NCBI GenBank assembly: GCA_905182985.1 | Contig: CAJJDN010000162.1 | Location: 158,509 to 222,508 of the forward strand | Origin: Paramecium sonneborni | Lineage: Eukaryota > Ciliophora > Oligohymenophorea > Peniculida > Parameciidae | Direction of reading: 5' to 3' | DNA length: 64,000 bases | In this document: positions 48,948-61,003 of the stretch, piece by piece | How positions within the stretch are numbered: the stretch's first letter is position 1 | Layout: each line of letters begins with the position of its first letter | Program-made: the position numbers and the translations under genes | Notes under the pieces: generated by a model | Seen by the model: the letters and a program-made list of their open reading frames with translations, nothing else | Databases searched by the model: none | Told to the model about the DNA's origin: nothing

Positions 48948-49247
48948 ATGAAAATTAAAATATCAAAGGATTTGATAATCTAATAATTTATGAAGGATAT
49001 TCAATATCGATCAAAGCCTTATTGTATAAAGATTGCAGCAATTGAATAAGATAATAATTAAAAAATACTTAAAGTTGAAATCAATCTTTTCATCATTAAT
49101 GAAAAAAGTTGCACGATTACACAAATTTATGAAATTGATTAAATAACATTGCCAACCCAATTATTTAATTATTATGATTAAACAAGTATTTTCAAGACAC
49201 TATTCCAAAAATTAAGATTAATTCATAATTTCTATTTCAAACCATGA
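48948..49247 (+). CDS. Small hypothetical protein (99 aa)
   Basis: An intronless ciliate-code frame, ATG 48948 (MKIKISKDLIIQQFMKDIQY) to TGA 49245-49247. Composition is protein-like with Cys, His and Pro (RSKPYCIKIAAIEQD, INEKSCTITQIYEID, PTQLFNYYDQ). There is no membrane span. It could be an exon of a larger gene or a relic; the family is not recognised. Confidence 0.4.
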
Positions 49248-49552
49248 ATAATTATAATGATTAACAAAATCTTGTATATCTATAGTAATACAATCCTTTA
49301 AAAAGAAGCTATTAAACATAAATAATTTGGTTAGCAAAAATTTAAGATAATTAAATTTAATACATTTACAAAGATTTAGTATTTTTTAATAAAAAAAATT
49401 AATATCCAGAATATGCTTTTTTTTACAATAGATAGATCTAGAGGATAATAATATATAAATCTGTATTCATTTATATAAGAAAATTAATAGAATTACAAAT
49501 AATATTATCAATTTATTAGAAGTTTATAAATAAAATTATTTTATTAATATAA
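49248..49552. other. Intergenic, no gene seen
   Basis: About 305 bp of AT-rich DNA before the SP-RING gene; possibly its upstream region. Confidence 0.5.
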
Positions 49553-51541
49553 ATGTTGGATGATTATTAATTATTACTTAAATCTCAAAATACAAGTGGA
49601 TCCTTTTAAAGACTGCTTTAAGATAAAATTGGAAGTTAAGAAGTGACCCTAACAACAATCTGTCAATTTTCTAAACTTCCTGTAACAATTCCTGTAAGAC
49701 ATACTCCAATAAATTATATTCATTGTGTATTTGATTTAGAATTTTGGCTTGAATATTATTCATAAATGCATAATAAAGTTGATCCTACGTATATTATTAT
49801 TAATAATAAATTTAAGTGGTTTTTCATGTCCTGGATGTAGAAAATATGCCAATTTTAAAGAATTTGGTTTAGACTACACACTCTATCATGTTCTATAAGA
49901 ATTAGAGCTCTTTAAAAAAAATCACCCTAATATTCGATTAAATACATCTCAATTAATATATAAGCCAAACAATAATACATATTATGTAGAAGAAAGAATA
50001 ACAATGAAGAGACATTAAATATTAGGTTCAAATGCAGTATTAGGGATAACAAAGAAATTATAGGGACTCAATTAGGAATAAATATAACCATAGGTAGCTT
50101 TAATTGCTGAAGAAATTAGTTAAACTTTAGTTAAATTACAATCCTTAATATATAGTAGAATTTATAAAAAAGTTTAATCATCCAATAAAACTGATGTTAA
50201 GAAAACATTTTAAGATCTACAAACTAAAGTAGCATTGAAAAATACTGATTTAAAATAAGCATTATTTAAATCTATGAAATTGATATCTTTAGGTAGACAA
50301 TCTTTGTAAAAAGACTATGTTTTTGCACTTAAGAGGATAACAACAAATAATTAAGTCTAATCAATAGTATTATAAAAGTATTATTTAGCTTATCGTTTAC
50401 TTGGTGTAATATGGAATCTGGTATGAGTTTCCTTTGAAATTCAAAGGTTAACCTTATGTCTAATTAGAATAGGCACTTTATATTAAAGGAGAAGGAAGTC
50501 TTACTCATAATCATTTATATATAATTGGAGGTAGAAAAAGTGAAAAATTTTAATAGTCTGATCAAGTACTTTAAGTTTCATTTCCAAAATCTATATTTTA
50601 AATTGAATAGGAAGCTAAAATAACAGAATTACCAAAATTACCAAAAGAAGGTTATAATTTTATGGGAACTTGCTATAGATAGTATAATAATAATATTATA
50701 ATATTTAGATAATTATATGTATTCTATGGCTAAAAACAGATTACAACATTTGATAATTCTTAAAGATTTGAAATATTGAATGCATAATATGTATTTAGAA
50801 ATAATCGTTGGGAATAAATGAGATTGAAATTAGTTGAAAGATTTGATGGTAGTTTTTTCACTATTAATCATTCTGCCTTTGATAAATTAATAGTTTTCTT
50901 TGGTGGAGTATCTAGAGAACCTGATGGTTTTCCAAATCATAGAGGACCATAATAACATTAAGGTTAGATATTTATTTGTAAAGATGAAAAATTTCTTGGA
51001 AATACATAGTAAGAATTTAAAATATAATTTCTTGATGAAGATCCATATCATAGAAATGTTTTGGCCTCACCTATATTTAGTTGTCCATATTATGGAACTA
51101 ATTAATTGTTATTATCTGGAGAGAGTATGAAATTTAGAAATACAGAATAAAGATAAATATATACTTTTGATTGGGGAAATGCTACTGTTAAATTAAATGA
51201 TATATTCTCCTTAGATCCTCCTGAATAAATTCTTACTCCATATAAAAGAAGAACTTAAACTTAAGATATCTTCTCACCTGTTCAAGATTCTGAAGGTTCT
51301 GTTGCATATGGAAACTTTTTTATTATTCATTAATATGAAATAGATTCAGGATATTATGATAAAAATCCAAAAATAGTGACATAATTATTAAAAATCAATT
51401 TAACTAATGGATTATGTAAAATAATATTATTATATTTTTATAGTTGTTGTCATACCATATTTAGATTCGAAAATTTCAAAAGAAATAGCAGATTAGAAAT
51501 TAGAAAAATTAGAGGATAAAAAAAATTAAGTTATTTTATGA
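49553..51541 (+). CDS. SP-RING (MIZ/PIAS-type) zinc finger fused to a kelch-like beta-propeller
   Basis: ATG 49553 (MLDDYQLLLKSQNTSG). Introns: 28 nt near 49,790, 22 nt at 50406-50427, 28 nt near 51,417; phases agree with TGA 51539-51541. Residues ~25-95 carry an SP-RING pattern: TLTTICQFSKLPVTIPVRHT, then IHCVFDLEFWLEYYS, then GFSCPGCRKYANF, with the Cys/His residues and the hydrophobic CxFDL element of SUMO E3 ligases. About 190 residues of helix follow. From ~residue 285, kelch-like blades follow: HNHLYIIGGRKSEKF, NNNIIIFRQLYVFYGQ, DKLIVFFGGVSREPDG, YGTNQLLLSGES. A SUMO-ligase-type finger with a propeller is an unusual pairing. The join rests on one intron with a GAG acceptor; otherwise these would be two genes. 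Confidence 0.65.
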
Positions 51542-51614
51542 CCTAAGAGAATTTATTTTTTTGTATAAATCAAAAATTCATTTATATTTTTATTTTTAAT
51601 ATTTTTTAATGTAT

Positions 51615-53427
51615 TCACAATTTTCCATCCTTTATTTATTTATTTAAACTTTATAATCTATTTTTCTTTATTTCTTTTAATGTTTCTTCATTCATTTATA
51701 CTTAATTTCCATTTTTTTAATTAGAAATCTTTTTGAGATGTTCAATTTCTAATTCTTTAAATTTCTTCATAATTTCTTCTCTCTTCTCACTTTATAATCC
51801 TTTCATTTTTTCTATATTTTACACTTATTTTCTAAATTCTTCTTTAACTGTTTAAAATTGGCTTTGCATACATTACTAGATTTAAATTAATGATAAATTA
51901 CATCATAAATTTTTCTTCTTTATTATAAAATGTTTTTATATTTCATAGCAATTTCAAACTATTCATTTTCTGTATTATTAATTGTTTCAGTAGATTTAGC
52001 AATAAGATCTTCTGTTTTTTATTAAAATTACACACTTTACTATTTTTGATACTCAACTATATCAAGATGAGTTTACATCAAAGTATCTTCTAATTTAAAC
52101 AATTACTTAATCAACTCTGATTCTTAAGTAAATTATTTGAATATAATAGATTTAATTTATTCTTCATCATATGCCTATTTTTCTGCTTATTGTAATTATT
52201 ACTATTATTACTATTATTATTATATTTATTATTATTATTATTATTTTTCAATTTTTTCTTATCTCTATTATTCTTTGAATTATTGTTCAATTTAAAGTTA
52301 TAATTTAGATGAACTATTTTATTTTTTGAGTGATTTTTTGATATCTTCATTTTCTTCTCTTAATTAAACAATCATTTCTTGAAAATTATTAGGTGTTGGA
52401 TCAATATTTCTAGTTCTATGAGCATAAAGAAGAGTATTAAATGAATCTTCATAATTATTCGGAGCAACATTAGCAATCATAACAGTTTTAGAATTTCCTT
52501 AAAGGGCATCTTTTAATAATCTTGTTAATTTGCTTCCTCTAAATGGAACAAATTATTCCTTAGAAAATAATGCCTTAATGCAATTACCAAGAACTAAGAG
52601 TGATCTATTTATCATTGCTCCTTCTACCATTCTTTAACCTTTATTTGTAGTCTAAGAAGCTCTTTCAGAACCAGCTAGATCAACAAATGTAAATGTGCAC
52701 TACTTTAGCATCAACTACAAAACTGTATGAGATCTTGTAGAATTTTCATTAGCACCAGTAGGTTCTTTTGCTCTTCTGCTGTTACCATATTTTATATATT
52801 GTGTTATATCATTAAGAGTTGGTACTGGAGCTTTGAATAAATTCACCACTACTAATCCTTTGTTCCCATCTTCTCGTAAATCTAATAATTTGCCAGTTAA
52901 AAGATCTCGAATAGTTTCATTATAAATTTCTAAAAATGTAAGTGAAGCCTAATTCTAAGAATTTTCATACTTAAGCAGCTTAATCTTTTGTTAATCGACC
53001 AAACAAATCATTTAATGCTCTTGGTATGATTCCTTGTTGATTTTGACTTCCCATCATGCTATACATAATATTGTATCAATCTATACGTATGTGTTTTCCC
53101 ACTTCCTGTTGCTCCATATGCAAAAATAGTTACATTTTATCCTGATATTAGATCATCTAGAAGAGGTTCTGCTGATTTTTCATACACTTCTTTTTGGTCG
53201 GCTTGTTAATCAAAAACGAGGTCAAACTCATATGATGCATCTTTTATTCTATTCTTTTTCAGGATCTTTAGGATGTAAAATATAATATAGAAATGTCATT
53301 TTACATCGACAGGATTGTTGAATTCTAATTCTGGATCAAGTAATGTAACCGTAGTACCATTAACAAGAATGGTTTTAAAGCTTTATTGTACAGGCTTCAC
53401 ACGAATTGCAACAGTGATATTGTGCAT
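51615..53427 (-). CDS. Kinesin motor protein, N-terminal motor with Q-rich coiled-coil tail
   Basis: ATG 53427 (MHNITVAIRVKPVQQSF), TGA 51615-51617. Motor motifs in order: KDASYEFDLVFD, FAYGATGSGKTHTMMGS (P-loop, split by a 28-nt intron at ~53,090), LEIYNETIRDLL, NENSTRSHTVL (switch I), FVDLAGSERAS (switch II), INRSLLVLGNCIKAL, FRGSKLTRLLKDALQGNSKT and DSFNTLLYAHRTRNI, then a neck and coiled coil. The start of the motor needs an intron of up to 40 nt near 53,270-53,310 that is not well resolved. The tail contains a poly-Gln tract and ends with LQSLNKQIKDGKL. The layout resembles kinesin-8/kinesin-7-like plus-end motors. Probably ciliary or spindle transport. Confidence 0.9.
52196..52243 (-). 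repeat. TAA/TAG trinucleotide repeat encoding poly-Gln
   Basis: Sixteen codons inside the kinesin tail, fifteen of them TAA or TAG (Gln in this code) and one ATA (Ile), directly followed by more Gln. On the same strand in another frame this reads as poly-Asn, which creates a false standard-code ORF. Confidence 0.85.
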
Positions 53428-53490
53428 AATTTAAATTGTTTTTTTTAATATTTTACTTATGCATATATTTATATCAAAACTTAATATATA

Positions 53491-54909
53491 TCATTGAAAT
53501 ATTCCCTTCTTAGTAGAATTGTTTAATAAAGTAGGTTCTCGTTGTTCATCTTAAAATTGAATGGCTTCTCCTTCAGCTATTATTTTATAAAAGATAATCA
53601 TTACCATAACTAATATCAATTCCCTAAGACTCTTAAAATGGATTAATCTTAAAAGCTCCAGTTCCTTTCAAAGGTATAATAAGAATAGCCACTAAAAGTC
53701 CCCATCCAATAATAGCTAGAATTCCTACAACTTATAATCCTAATTATTTAGGACCATGACCATTCACCAAACCATTAGATAATCCGAGAAAGCCTACTAG
53801 AATGGTTCCTAGTATTCCTGGACCCTAAAATATATAGATTAAATACCAAATGTGAAGCAATAGTATAAGCCGGATCATCAACATGAGATCTTTTGATAAC
53901 AAGAATAAGGACAATATAAACAAGTCCAACCAAGATACGAGTAAATGCTGATTCCCAGATTCAAACATTATTAGCTATAGCAGAGATTGCAACAATTCCC
54001 GCAACACTACCTCTAGAGAGTGCAATTAAACTAGTTTTATAAGTTTTCAAATATTATGTTATAAAACTAGTAAGTGCTGAGAAAGTAGCTGCAACAATAG
54101 TATTAACTGCTATCAATCCTTATTCATATTTAGCATTTTTTCCTTTAGTATTAGTACCATTAACGAATAATAAAATAGCAAGCGATAAGATGATAGATCC
54201 ATATCCAATGTTAATTGGAGAATGATGAGGGAAAATGCCCGAATGAACATTTCCACCTTCATCTCTTCTTTCTTTTAAAAAGAATGAAACAACTAATGCA
54301 GTAATACCTCCAAACATATGTATATAACTTGATCCTGCATAATCCTTAAATCCAAATTTATATAACCATCCTGTTGGTTAAACCCAATGTAATACTATTG
54401 GATATAATATTGCTGTGATGAATGCTATACATATACTAACAGAAAAGAATCGAGATCTTTCTAAAGTTCCTAATCCAAATAGAGATGAAACTATAACTGC
54501 TCCAACTATCGAATATACTATAATTATTATAACCATTTTTAATACTTAAATTTGAATAATCGTCTCTTGTAGATCCAATTATGTAACCTACTCCTGCAAA
54601 TTTACTAAAACCGATGAATTTGTTATTCTTGTCATCTCCAAAAGCAAAACCATATCCAACCTAATTATTATTATATTTTATTACAAGCCAGAAAAACAAA
54701 ATTGTTAGAACTGATCCTAATAAAACTGTTATTACAGATGATTGCACTGATTTATAACGAACTGCACCTGAACTTATAAATGCAAATTCCAAAATTGTTA
54801 ATAAACCACTGAAAGATGTTATTAAAACCCAAGTTGTATCTATATTTACTGGAACTGGAGCATCACTTGCAGCATTTATTACTGCACCAACATCTGAAAT
54901 ATGATTCAT
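53491..54909 (-). CDS. Ammonium transporter (AMT/MEP/Rh family)
   Basis: ATG 54909 (MNHISDVGAVINAASDAPVP), TGA 53491-53493. After an extracellular N-terminus with DTTWVLITSFSGLLTILEFA, about eleven hydrophobic helices can be read. Diagnostic blocks: WLVIKYNNNQVGYGFAFGDD, then DYAGSSYIHMFGGITALVVS (the D-F/Y-A-G-S signature with the pore-region H) and GKNAKYEQG. The cytosolic tail is AEGEAIQFQDEQREPTLLNN. At least one short intron is present near 54,540. Moves NH4+/NH3 across the plasma membrane, in feeding or excretion. Family membership is clear; AMT versus Rh is not decided, but the signature fits AMT. Confidence 0.9.
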
Positions 54910-55155
54910 TAAATTTATTTATTCTGATCTATACTTTTTTAACAATTCATTTTATCATCCAAAATATATACAAATAAAAATTAACTATAATTTTATTTTA
55001 TTTTTTATATAATAATTCTTATTTATTATTAAATACAAATACACATAGAAACATTAAAAGATTAAATTTATTATCTAGAAATTAGTAGACCAAAATAATT
55101 GTGCTCTATTTTTATTCGTGTAATTCTCTTAACTGATATAGGTAATCCTTTTTAT

Positions 55156-55350
55156 ATGAGTTAATTACCATAAATCTTTTAAATAATTGTATTATTCTTA
55201 TTTTAGTTTCCTGATGATTTAGATTAAGCAAGAAAATCAATCAGAATTTATAATCTTCTTAAAGATTCGTATGAAGATCTCTTTATCAAGAATCAAAGTA
55301 CCAGTCATTGTCCAAATATGGAGGAGTAGATCTTATTAAACTTCAACTGA
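55156..55350 (+). CDS. Possible small gene, structure unresolved
   Basis: From ATG 55156 (MSQLPQIFQII) an 18-nt intron (GTATTATTCTTATTTTAG) leads to FPDDLDQARKSIRIYNLLKD, which looks real. Beyond this, all three plus frames stay open to differing ends: TGA at 55348, one near 55,557, and one near 55,627. Depending on a further intron, the continuation is either SYEDLFIKNQSTSHC or IKVPVIVQIWRSRSYQ. I cannot choose. No family is recognised. Confidence 0.35.
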
Positions 55351-55830
55351 ATTAGTTATTGTTTTTAAGATGTTATACATTAAAGAAATTGCTCTTGTCA
55401 TTTAATCATTTCTATTTTCAAATTCTCTCTAAGATTCAAGATATAGGTATATTACAAAGATTGCTAATTAAAGAATCTGTATTTATCTACTTATTAATTT
55501 AATATTATCAACTTATTTTCTTTCATTTATTGTCTTAAAAGAATTTACAAATCTTAATTGAAAAATATATATATCATGTAGTAACACATACATTTAATAA
55601 GATTATTATTGCAATAAAAGATATATATTGATCAAAATCTAAAAATAATTAAAAATTTGAAAAAAATCAATTTCAATTTAGATTGTTGTTAAAAATCTAA
55701 TAAATCTAAAGAAACTGAATTTGTGAATTATAAAATAAGATTATGAATTCAATCATAGTAATATTTATAATTCATTAAGGATAAATAAAATTAAATTTTG
55801 AAGAGTGATTTATTTATATATTGATAAATA

Positions 55831-57411
55831 TCATTTCTATTTTGGTTTAAAAACATTAAAATTCCTCAATGTTTAGTTAGACTTAATAACAAATGATTAA
55901 GTTTTTTTCCTAGCTGAGGTAAGTTAACCTTCTTAAAATGATGATTTCATATTACTATAATCTTAATTTTAATCATCATCATCAGTTGGTTAAGTTTATA
56001 TTTATTCAAAATGAATACTTTTTGAGCTGGAATGAGGTCCAATTATTTTTTCAGTTTGACTTGCAACTAAAATAGGACGTTATTTTTTCTATTCTTATTG
56101 TACAATAGGATATCGAGGACTTTGTAATGAAATTTGACTTCTAGGAGAAGATGGACTAAAAGTTAAAGTTTTAGCTTATTTCATTCTTCTAACAATAAAT
56201 TAATTTTGTAATTAGATTGGTTTTTTTAATGAAATTTGATTAATTTTAGCTAGTTATTCTTAAACAAACCATTAATGATTTAAACATTAATGAGAAGTTA
56301 ATCTTTCTTCGGGATTAGGTTGTAGTGTTGTTTTAATAAAATTCATACCAAGAATACTCAAATTGATCATACTAAAATCAACTAAGCCTTCAACATTTTA
56401 TTCTAATCTCTTTTCAAAATTACCTTCAAATGGCATTTAACCAGTCATTAAAATATATAATGTAACACCAATGCTAAATACATCAACTTTTTAATCATAA
56501 TTTTAATTTAATAGAATTTCAGGAGCAATAAATCCTGGTGTACCACAACATATATAATGATAATTAACATCAGGATTATAGAAATCAGCTAATTGAAACT
56601 TTTTAATACAAATAGTTTCAACATTATCTTGAAATCTGAAAACTAAATTTTCTGGTTTGATATCACGATGTATAATATTTTTAGAATGGATATAATTAAC
56701 AGCTTTTACTAATCGAAAGATAAGTTTTGCAGCTTAATCTTCTGAGAAGAAATTTTCTCGAATAATGTAATCCATTAAATTTCCTCCCATTAATAATTCT
56801 TATACTACAAAGATTTAATCAGTGTTTTCAAAGACTTCATAAAATTTGATAGTAAAATCTGATTACAATCTTCTAAGGACGGATATTTATTTTTATATTG
56901 CAGCTCTATCAACTTCATCAAATAAATTTTATTTCTAGTATATCTTAATTGCATATTCATTACCATCCATTTTATTTTTTGCCTTATAAACCTAGTATTA
57001 GATATAATATAATGAGATACATCAGAAAATTGACCTTTGCCTATTCTTTTTCTTAAAATGTAATTAGAATTGAAATCAGATTAAATTGTATATCGTTTTA
57101 AATATTTAAACCATGATTAGGCATCACAAAATATTTCTACGATATCAAAACATTTAATTAATCGTATGGCATGACCAAATTTTGAATGATGAAATTGTTC
57201 TATGATTGCATTCTCAAAATCAATCCATTTTAATTTATCCTTATTTTATAAAATAACACATTACCTTCTTTGTTTTATAGAACAAATAATTGTCAACATT
57301 GATTAAAGTCTTGGTCTTAGTGTCTCCTTTTATATTTACGAATCTCACATCATCTGAAATAGAGTAACTACTAATTGGAACAGGAAGTGACATAGATTTT
57401 GTCCATTTCAT
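55831..57411 (-). CDS. Divergent serine/threonine kinase with PH-like N-terminus
   Basis: ATG 57411 (MKWTKSMSLPVPISSYSISD). Introns of ~25 nt (57,245) and 29 nt (57,000) join to TGA 55831-55833. Residues 1-120 resemble the PH-like module of the kinase at 29,165 (VDNYLFYKTKKDKLKWIDFE, SWFKYLKRYTIQ). Kinase motifs: IGKGQFSDVYKA, EYAIKIY (Lys), KFYEVFENTDQIFVVQELL, HRDIKPENLVF (catalytic Asp), GTPGFIAPEIL, DVFSIGVTLYILMTG. Two changes stand out: the DFG motif reads DFY (LADFYNPD), and the alpha-C glutamate position reads Gln (KQISVL). Activity may be altered. The tail is Ser/Pro/Gln-rich (TFSPSSPRSQISLQSP) with a DDDDQ stretch. Confidence 0.85.
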
Positions 57412-57655
57412 AGTAACAAAGTTAATTTGAAAAAATGATTTGCAGTGCTTGTATTCACAACTTTAAATGGATGTTGAATGGATACCTTGGATTCAGATCT
57501 TTTAACATTTGATTCTCTTTATATTTACTAAATTAAATAACTTATTTTTAAATCATTATTTTATGATATCATATAAATTTATACTTTCCTATTTCTTATT
57601 TACACTAAATAAATGAAGTTAAATATATAAATGAAGTTAAACATCTTGAATATAA

Positions 57656-58689
57656 TCAGAATGAATCAATACAACATACAGCTAAACCTTTCTTTTTATC
57701 ATTTTTCCTTATTGCGTCTTAATAAGTCCAAACAAAATCTCCATAATCCATCCATCCTAATTCTCTAGCTACATTATATACACCACTATAGAATTCTATT
57801 TTTGTGCATAAATGATATCCACTTATACATGCTCCACTTGCTTCATCAAGATTACATTTTATACATCCAAAATGTATACTAGCACTTTCTAATTAAAATT
57901 AAGCTTAAGCCTAAATAAAATAAGCTTTGATTTCTTCTGTGTAATATTGAAACTTATCCAATAAAAATATCATACTACAATAATCTTTAAACCAAGGAGT
58001 ATTTCCTATAAATAAAGAATAATCATTTGCTTTAGGAGCTGCTTAAAATATTTTTATATTATCCAAAACACCATTAATATACAATTTTAATTTACTACTT
58101 GTACTTACTAAAGAAACATAAATCCATTAATTTGCTAAAGGTCTACTAACAGAAACTAATCCTGAATTTTCAGAAGTTATAGTTTAATCAATATAAACTA
58201 TAAATTATTTATGCTTTTGATCATAATATAAACTGGGATAATGAGTTTCTTCATTGCCTTTTTAAAATATTGGACATACAGATCTTGGTCTTTCTACTCC
58301 ACTAGTTCTTGGAAAAAACAACCACATACTATATGTAAAATATGGAGTTTATTCGTTTTAAGGCATTTCTAAAATTTGATTCCCCTTAAACATTCCAGAA
58401 TAACCATCATCATATAAAGTAGGTCCTCTCTCTAGATCTTCTACTTCATATTCTGATTGATCTACCTTATTTACTATTTTAATATCATTAAAAGATAGTA
58501 ATATTTTTAATGTATTTAAAAATGAGTTTTCCTACATTGGAGTACCTAAGTATTAGTTCAGTGTGTACCATTTCCACTACAAAATGGCATATCAAATTCC
58601 ATATCGCAATCAGATTCCATTTCCTCACCTTCTGCTAATTCATCTTATGATTTAACTACAACTAAGAATATATAAAATATCAAAAACAT
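57656..58689 (-). CDS. Secreted LamG/concanavalin-like domain protein
   Basis: ATG 58689 begins MFLIFYIFLVVVKSQDELAE, a signal peptide with probable cleavage after the KSQ region. One 23-nt intron (GTACACACTG...ACTTAG) at ~58,570; TGA 57656-57658; about 336 residues. Residues ~80-250 form a LamG-like jelly roll (FTYSMWLFFPRTSG, YDQKHKQFIVYIDQTI, ANQWIYVSLVSTSSKLKLYI followed by NGVLD, YSLFIGNTPWF). A Cys-rich module then follows: GCIKCNLDEASGACISGYHL, ending AVCCIDSF. Probably surface-exposed or in the secretory path; ligand unknown. Confidence 0.75.
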
Positions 58690-58735
58690 TATTAAATTTA
58701 ATTTTATTTAAAGCTCATTATTATATCATGCTTTT

Positions 58736-59951
58736 TCATATTGTAAACTTGTTATTGAATCCTAATCTATACATTTCAAATGCATCAATAATTAGATTAT
58801 TTTGATTATCTTTCTAATAATAATCTTTATTTTCTAACAAGAAATCACAAACTTTTTATTAATCTAGGTTCAATGATACATACTTTAAAAACTCATCAAC
58901 AGCTTCATTAAAACCAAATTAAGGATTATAAAATGGAGGTTGTGTTGCACAACCCAATGCATCGCTAATCGTTTTCAGATATAGTCTACACTTACTTTGA
59001 GATATTTATCTACATTTCTTTTGATTATTATTTGTATAAACAATAATGATAGCATAACTTTAAAGCCCTTCATCAAAATTCATCTTTACAAAAAGTATCA
59101 ATTCTTAACAACCTGAATATTTAAAATAATTTTATTCATTTGTTCTACTATCATGTTCTAGATATTACACATGGCTTACTTGAGAATTAGGTACTAAGAA
59201 GATAAAAAAAATTATTACATGCTACAAATTTGTAATATTTATTCAACAAATCCATTAATAGTTCAAGTTAATATAAATCCATTTTCGAGCTTGAACGTTC
59301 CTGATTATATTTTTTAACAGGAGTATCAGCCTTTTCATAATATATAATTTCTTTATAATTCTAAATTGTTGGATTAAACACAGTTAAATACATATCTAAA
59401 GTATCTGATTCTTATTCCAAACTCATTAAAGGTTGACATTCTTAATAAGCAATTTCATATTTCTAAATATATAAAAAATTGGATACTTTTAAATTTTTAA
59501 GAAAATATTCTAAATCACCCTATTACAATTTTTAATATTCCTTATTATTAAAAATTTGTACAGTTTCTAAGAGTTGTTATTCTCTCGCTTGACCAACGAA
59601 TAACTCTTTAAGCTCTGTAAAATATGACTAAAAAGGGTCTAAATCCAAATCTTAATTTTTATTTATTGCAATCTCAATTTGATCAATTTTTATTTTGAAT
59701 TTTTTCATTCTTTCTTCTATTTTTAAGTTTTCGAGTTTTCTAAAAAATGATAACACATCTTATTTTAGTTAAAGAAGGTTTTGCTTTAAGGTTTCATCTA
59801 TCGGTTCTCTTTCAATTGGCTTAAATGGATTATTATTATCATTAGTAAATTCTTCCTCCATTCTTTGTTCTCTTCGAGGATTTCGATCTTTTTATTCTAT
59901 TATATATCTTGGGTTAAGATTAGGATGATGAATTGGATATTAATTATTCAT
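58736..59951 (-). CDS. Protein of unknown function, coiled-coil N-terminus
   Basis: ATG 59951 (MNNQYPIHHPNLNPRYIIEQ); a 25-nt intron (GTAATAATTT...CTTCTTAG) near 59,200; TGA 58736-58738; about 396 residues. Only 46 bp separate it from the next gene on the same strand. An acidic/basic N-terminus (DRNPRREQRMEEEF) leads to helical, heptad-like sequence (LRENLKIEERMKKFKIKIDQ-type). The C-terminal ~170 residues look globular with scattered Cys (YFKYSGCQELILFVKMNFDE, TISDALGCATQPPFYNPQF, VCDFLLENKDYYQ). I do not recognise a family. Confidence 0.6.
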
Positions 59952-61003
59952 TATTAATTTCTATTATATTTAATAATATTTTTATGTTTTTCAAATGTAT
60001 ATAATTTAATCTTAAATGTTACTGTAGAAAAGAATTTCAATGATATTCATAAATAATTTTGATCAATTTTTAACTAAATTTTCTTTAAAAAAGTCATAGT
60101 ATAGTAGAGAAAACTCATATTAATTCACAGAATATCTGTAATAAAAATACTCTTAGCTTTGGTTCACATTTTTTTTTCAGTGATTTTTGATGTTTCAGAA
60201 TATAAGATGCATCTTTATATCCTTTCAGCCATTTTAACAATGATTGGAATCTACAATACAAATAAAGATTTTGAATTCTTATTATTACTTTTATAAATAC
60301 ATTTATCAAAGGATTTATTCTGGAAGTGAGTATAGGTCTATTTGTACATGTATTTACATAATATACATTCATTGTTTGATCCAAATTCATTAAAACTAGC
60401 ATCCTATGTATTTATAATAACAATAGTTTTAGGAAATCCATTTGTAATAAAGGGAATATCTTATCTAGTTTACTTGATTCTCATTACATATTAAAATTTG
60501 GATTGAATTTATCAGATAAGATTTCAAAATGTATTACTTTATCAAAATGTTATCATCATATGTTTTAAGTTAAACAGAATCAAGTATGTTCGGTTTGTAA
60601 GTTATCACAACAGTGGGATTCTCAATAACAAATGTTGTGATATATTTTTGATTGTCTGAATCAAAAACTTAGAGTTAATCGATTAAAAAAATGAGATAAT
60701 CTTTTTATGATAATTTATCGACTTATTTATTTTCATTTATAAGTGTGTACTTATGGTATTTCTATGTAATAACAAATTGTTTAGATAAATGAAGAGAACG
60801 CTATAAGAGTAGTTAGTTGTTAATGTTTCATTCATAATAATATATAGTAATTAGAAATTAGTTATCAATAACCTTTATTTCAATGTTGCATAGTAAAGAC
60901 AATAAAAAGAGAAATAAGAATAATGAAATATATAAATAATATATTATTTTTGTATTATTTAACATGATAAGAATGTATAATTTAATTCAATAATAAATTT
61001 AAG
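59952..61003. other. About 1 kb with only weak open frames
   Basis: Plus-strand frames around 60,200-60,650 show fragments with hydrophobic or Cys/His content (MHLYILSAILTMIGIYNTNK; QVCSVCKLSQQW), and a minus frame 60,402-60,115 lacks all stop triplets for 95 codons. None assembles into one gene with normal introns. A pseudogene or relic is possible. The stretch just upstream of 61,004 should contain the SPAG6 upstream region. Confidence 0.35.

Noticed and set aside
52111..52350. Asn-rich ORF with poly-N run
   Set aside because: Out-of-frame reading of the TAA/TAG poly-Gln repeat in the kinesin tail.
60115..60402. 95-codon minus ORF
   Set aside because: No start context, no downstream continuation and no recognised motifs; mentioned only as part of the unresolved 1-kb region.
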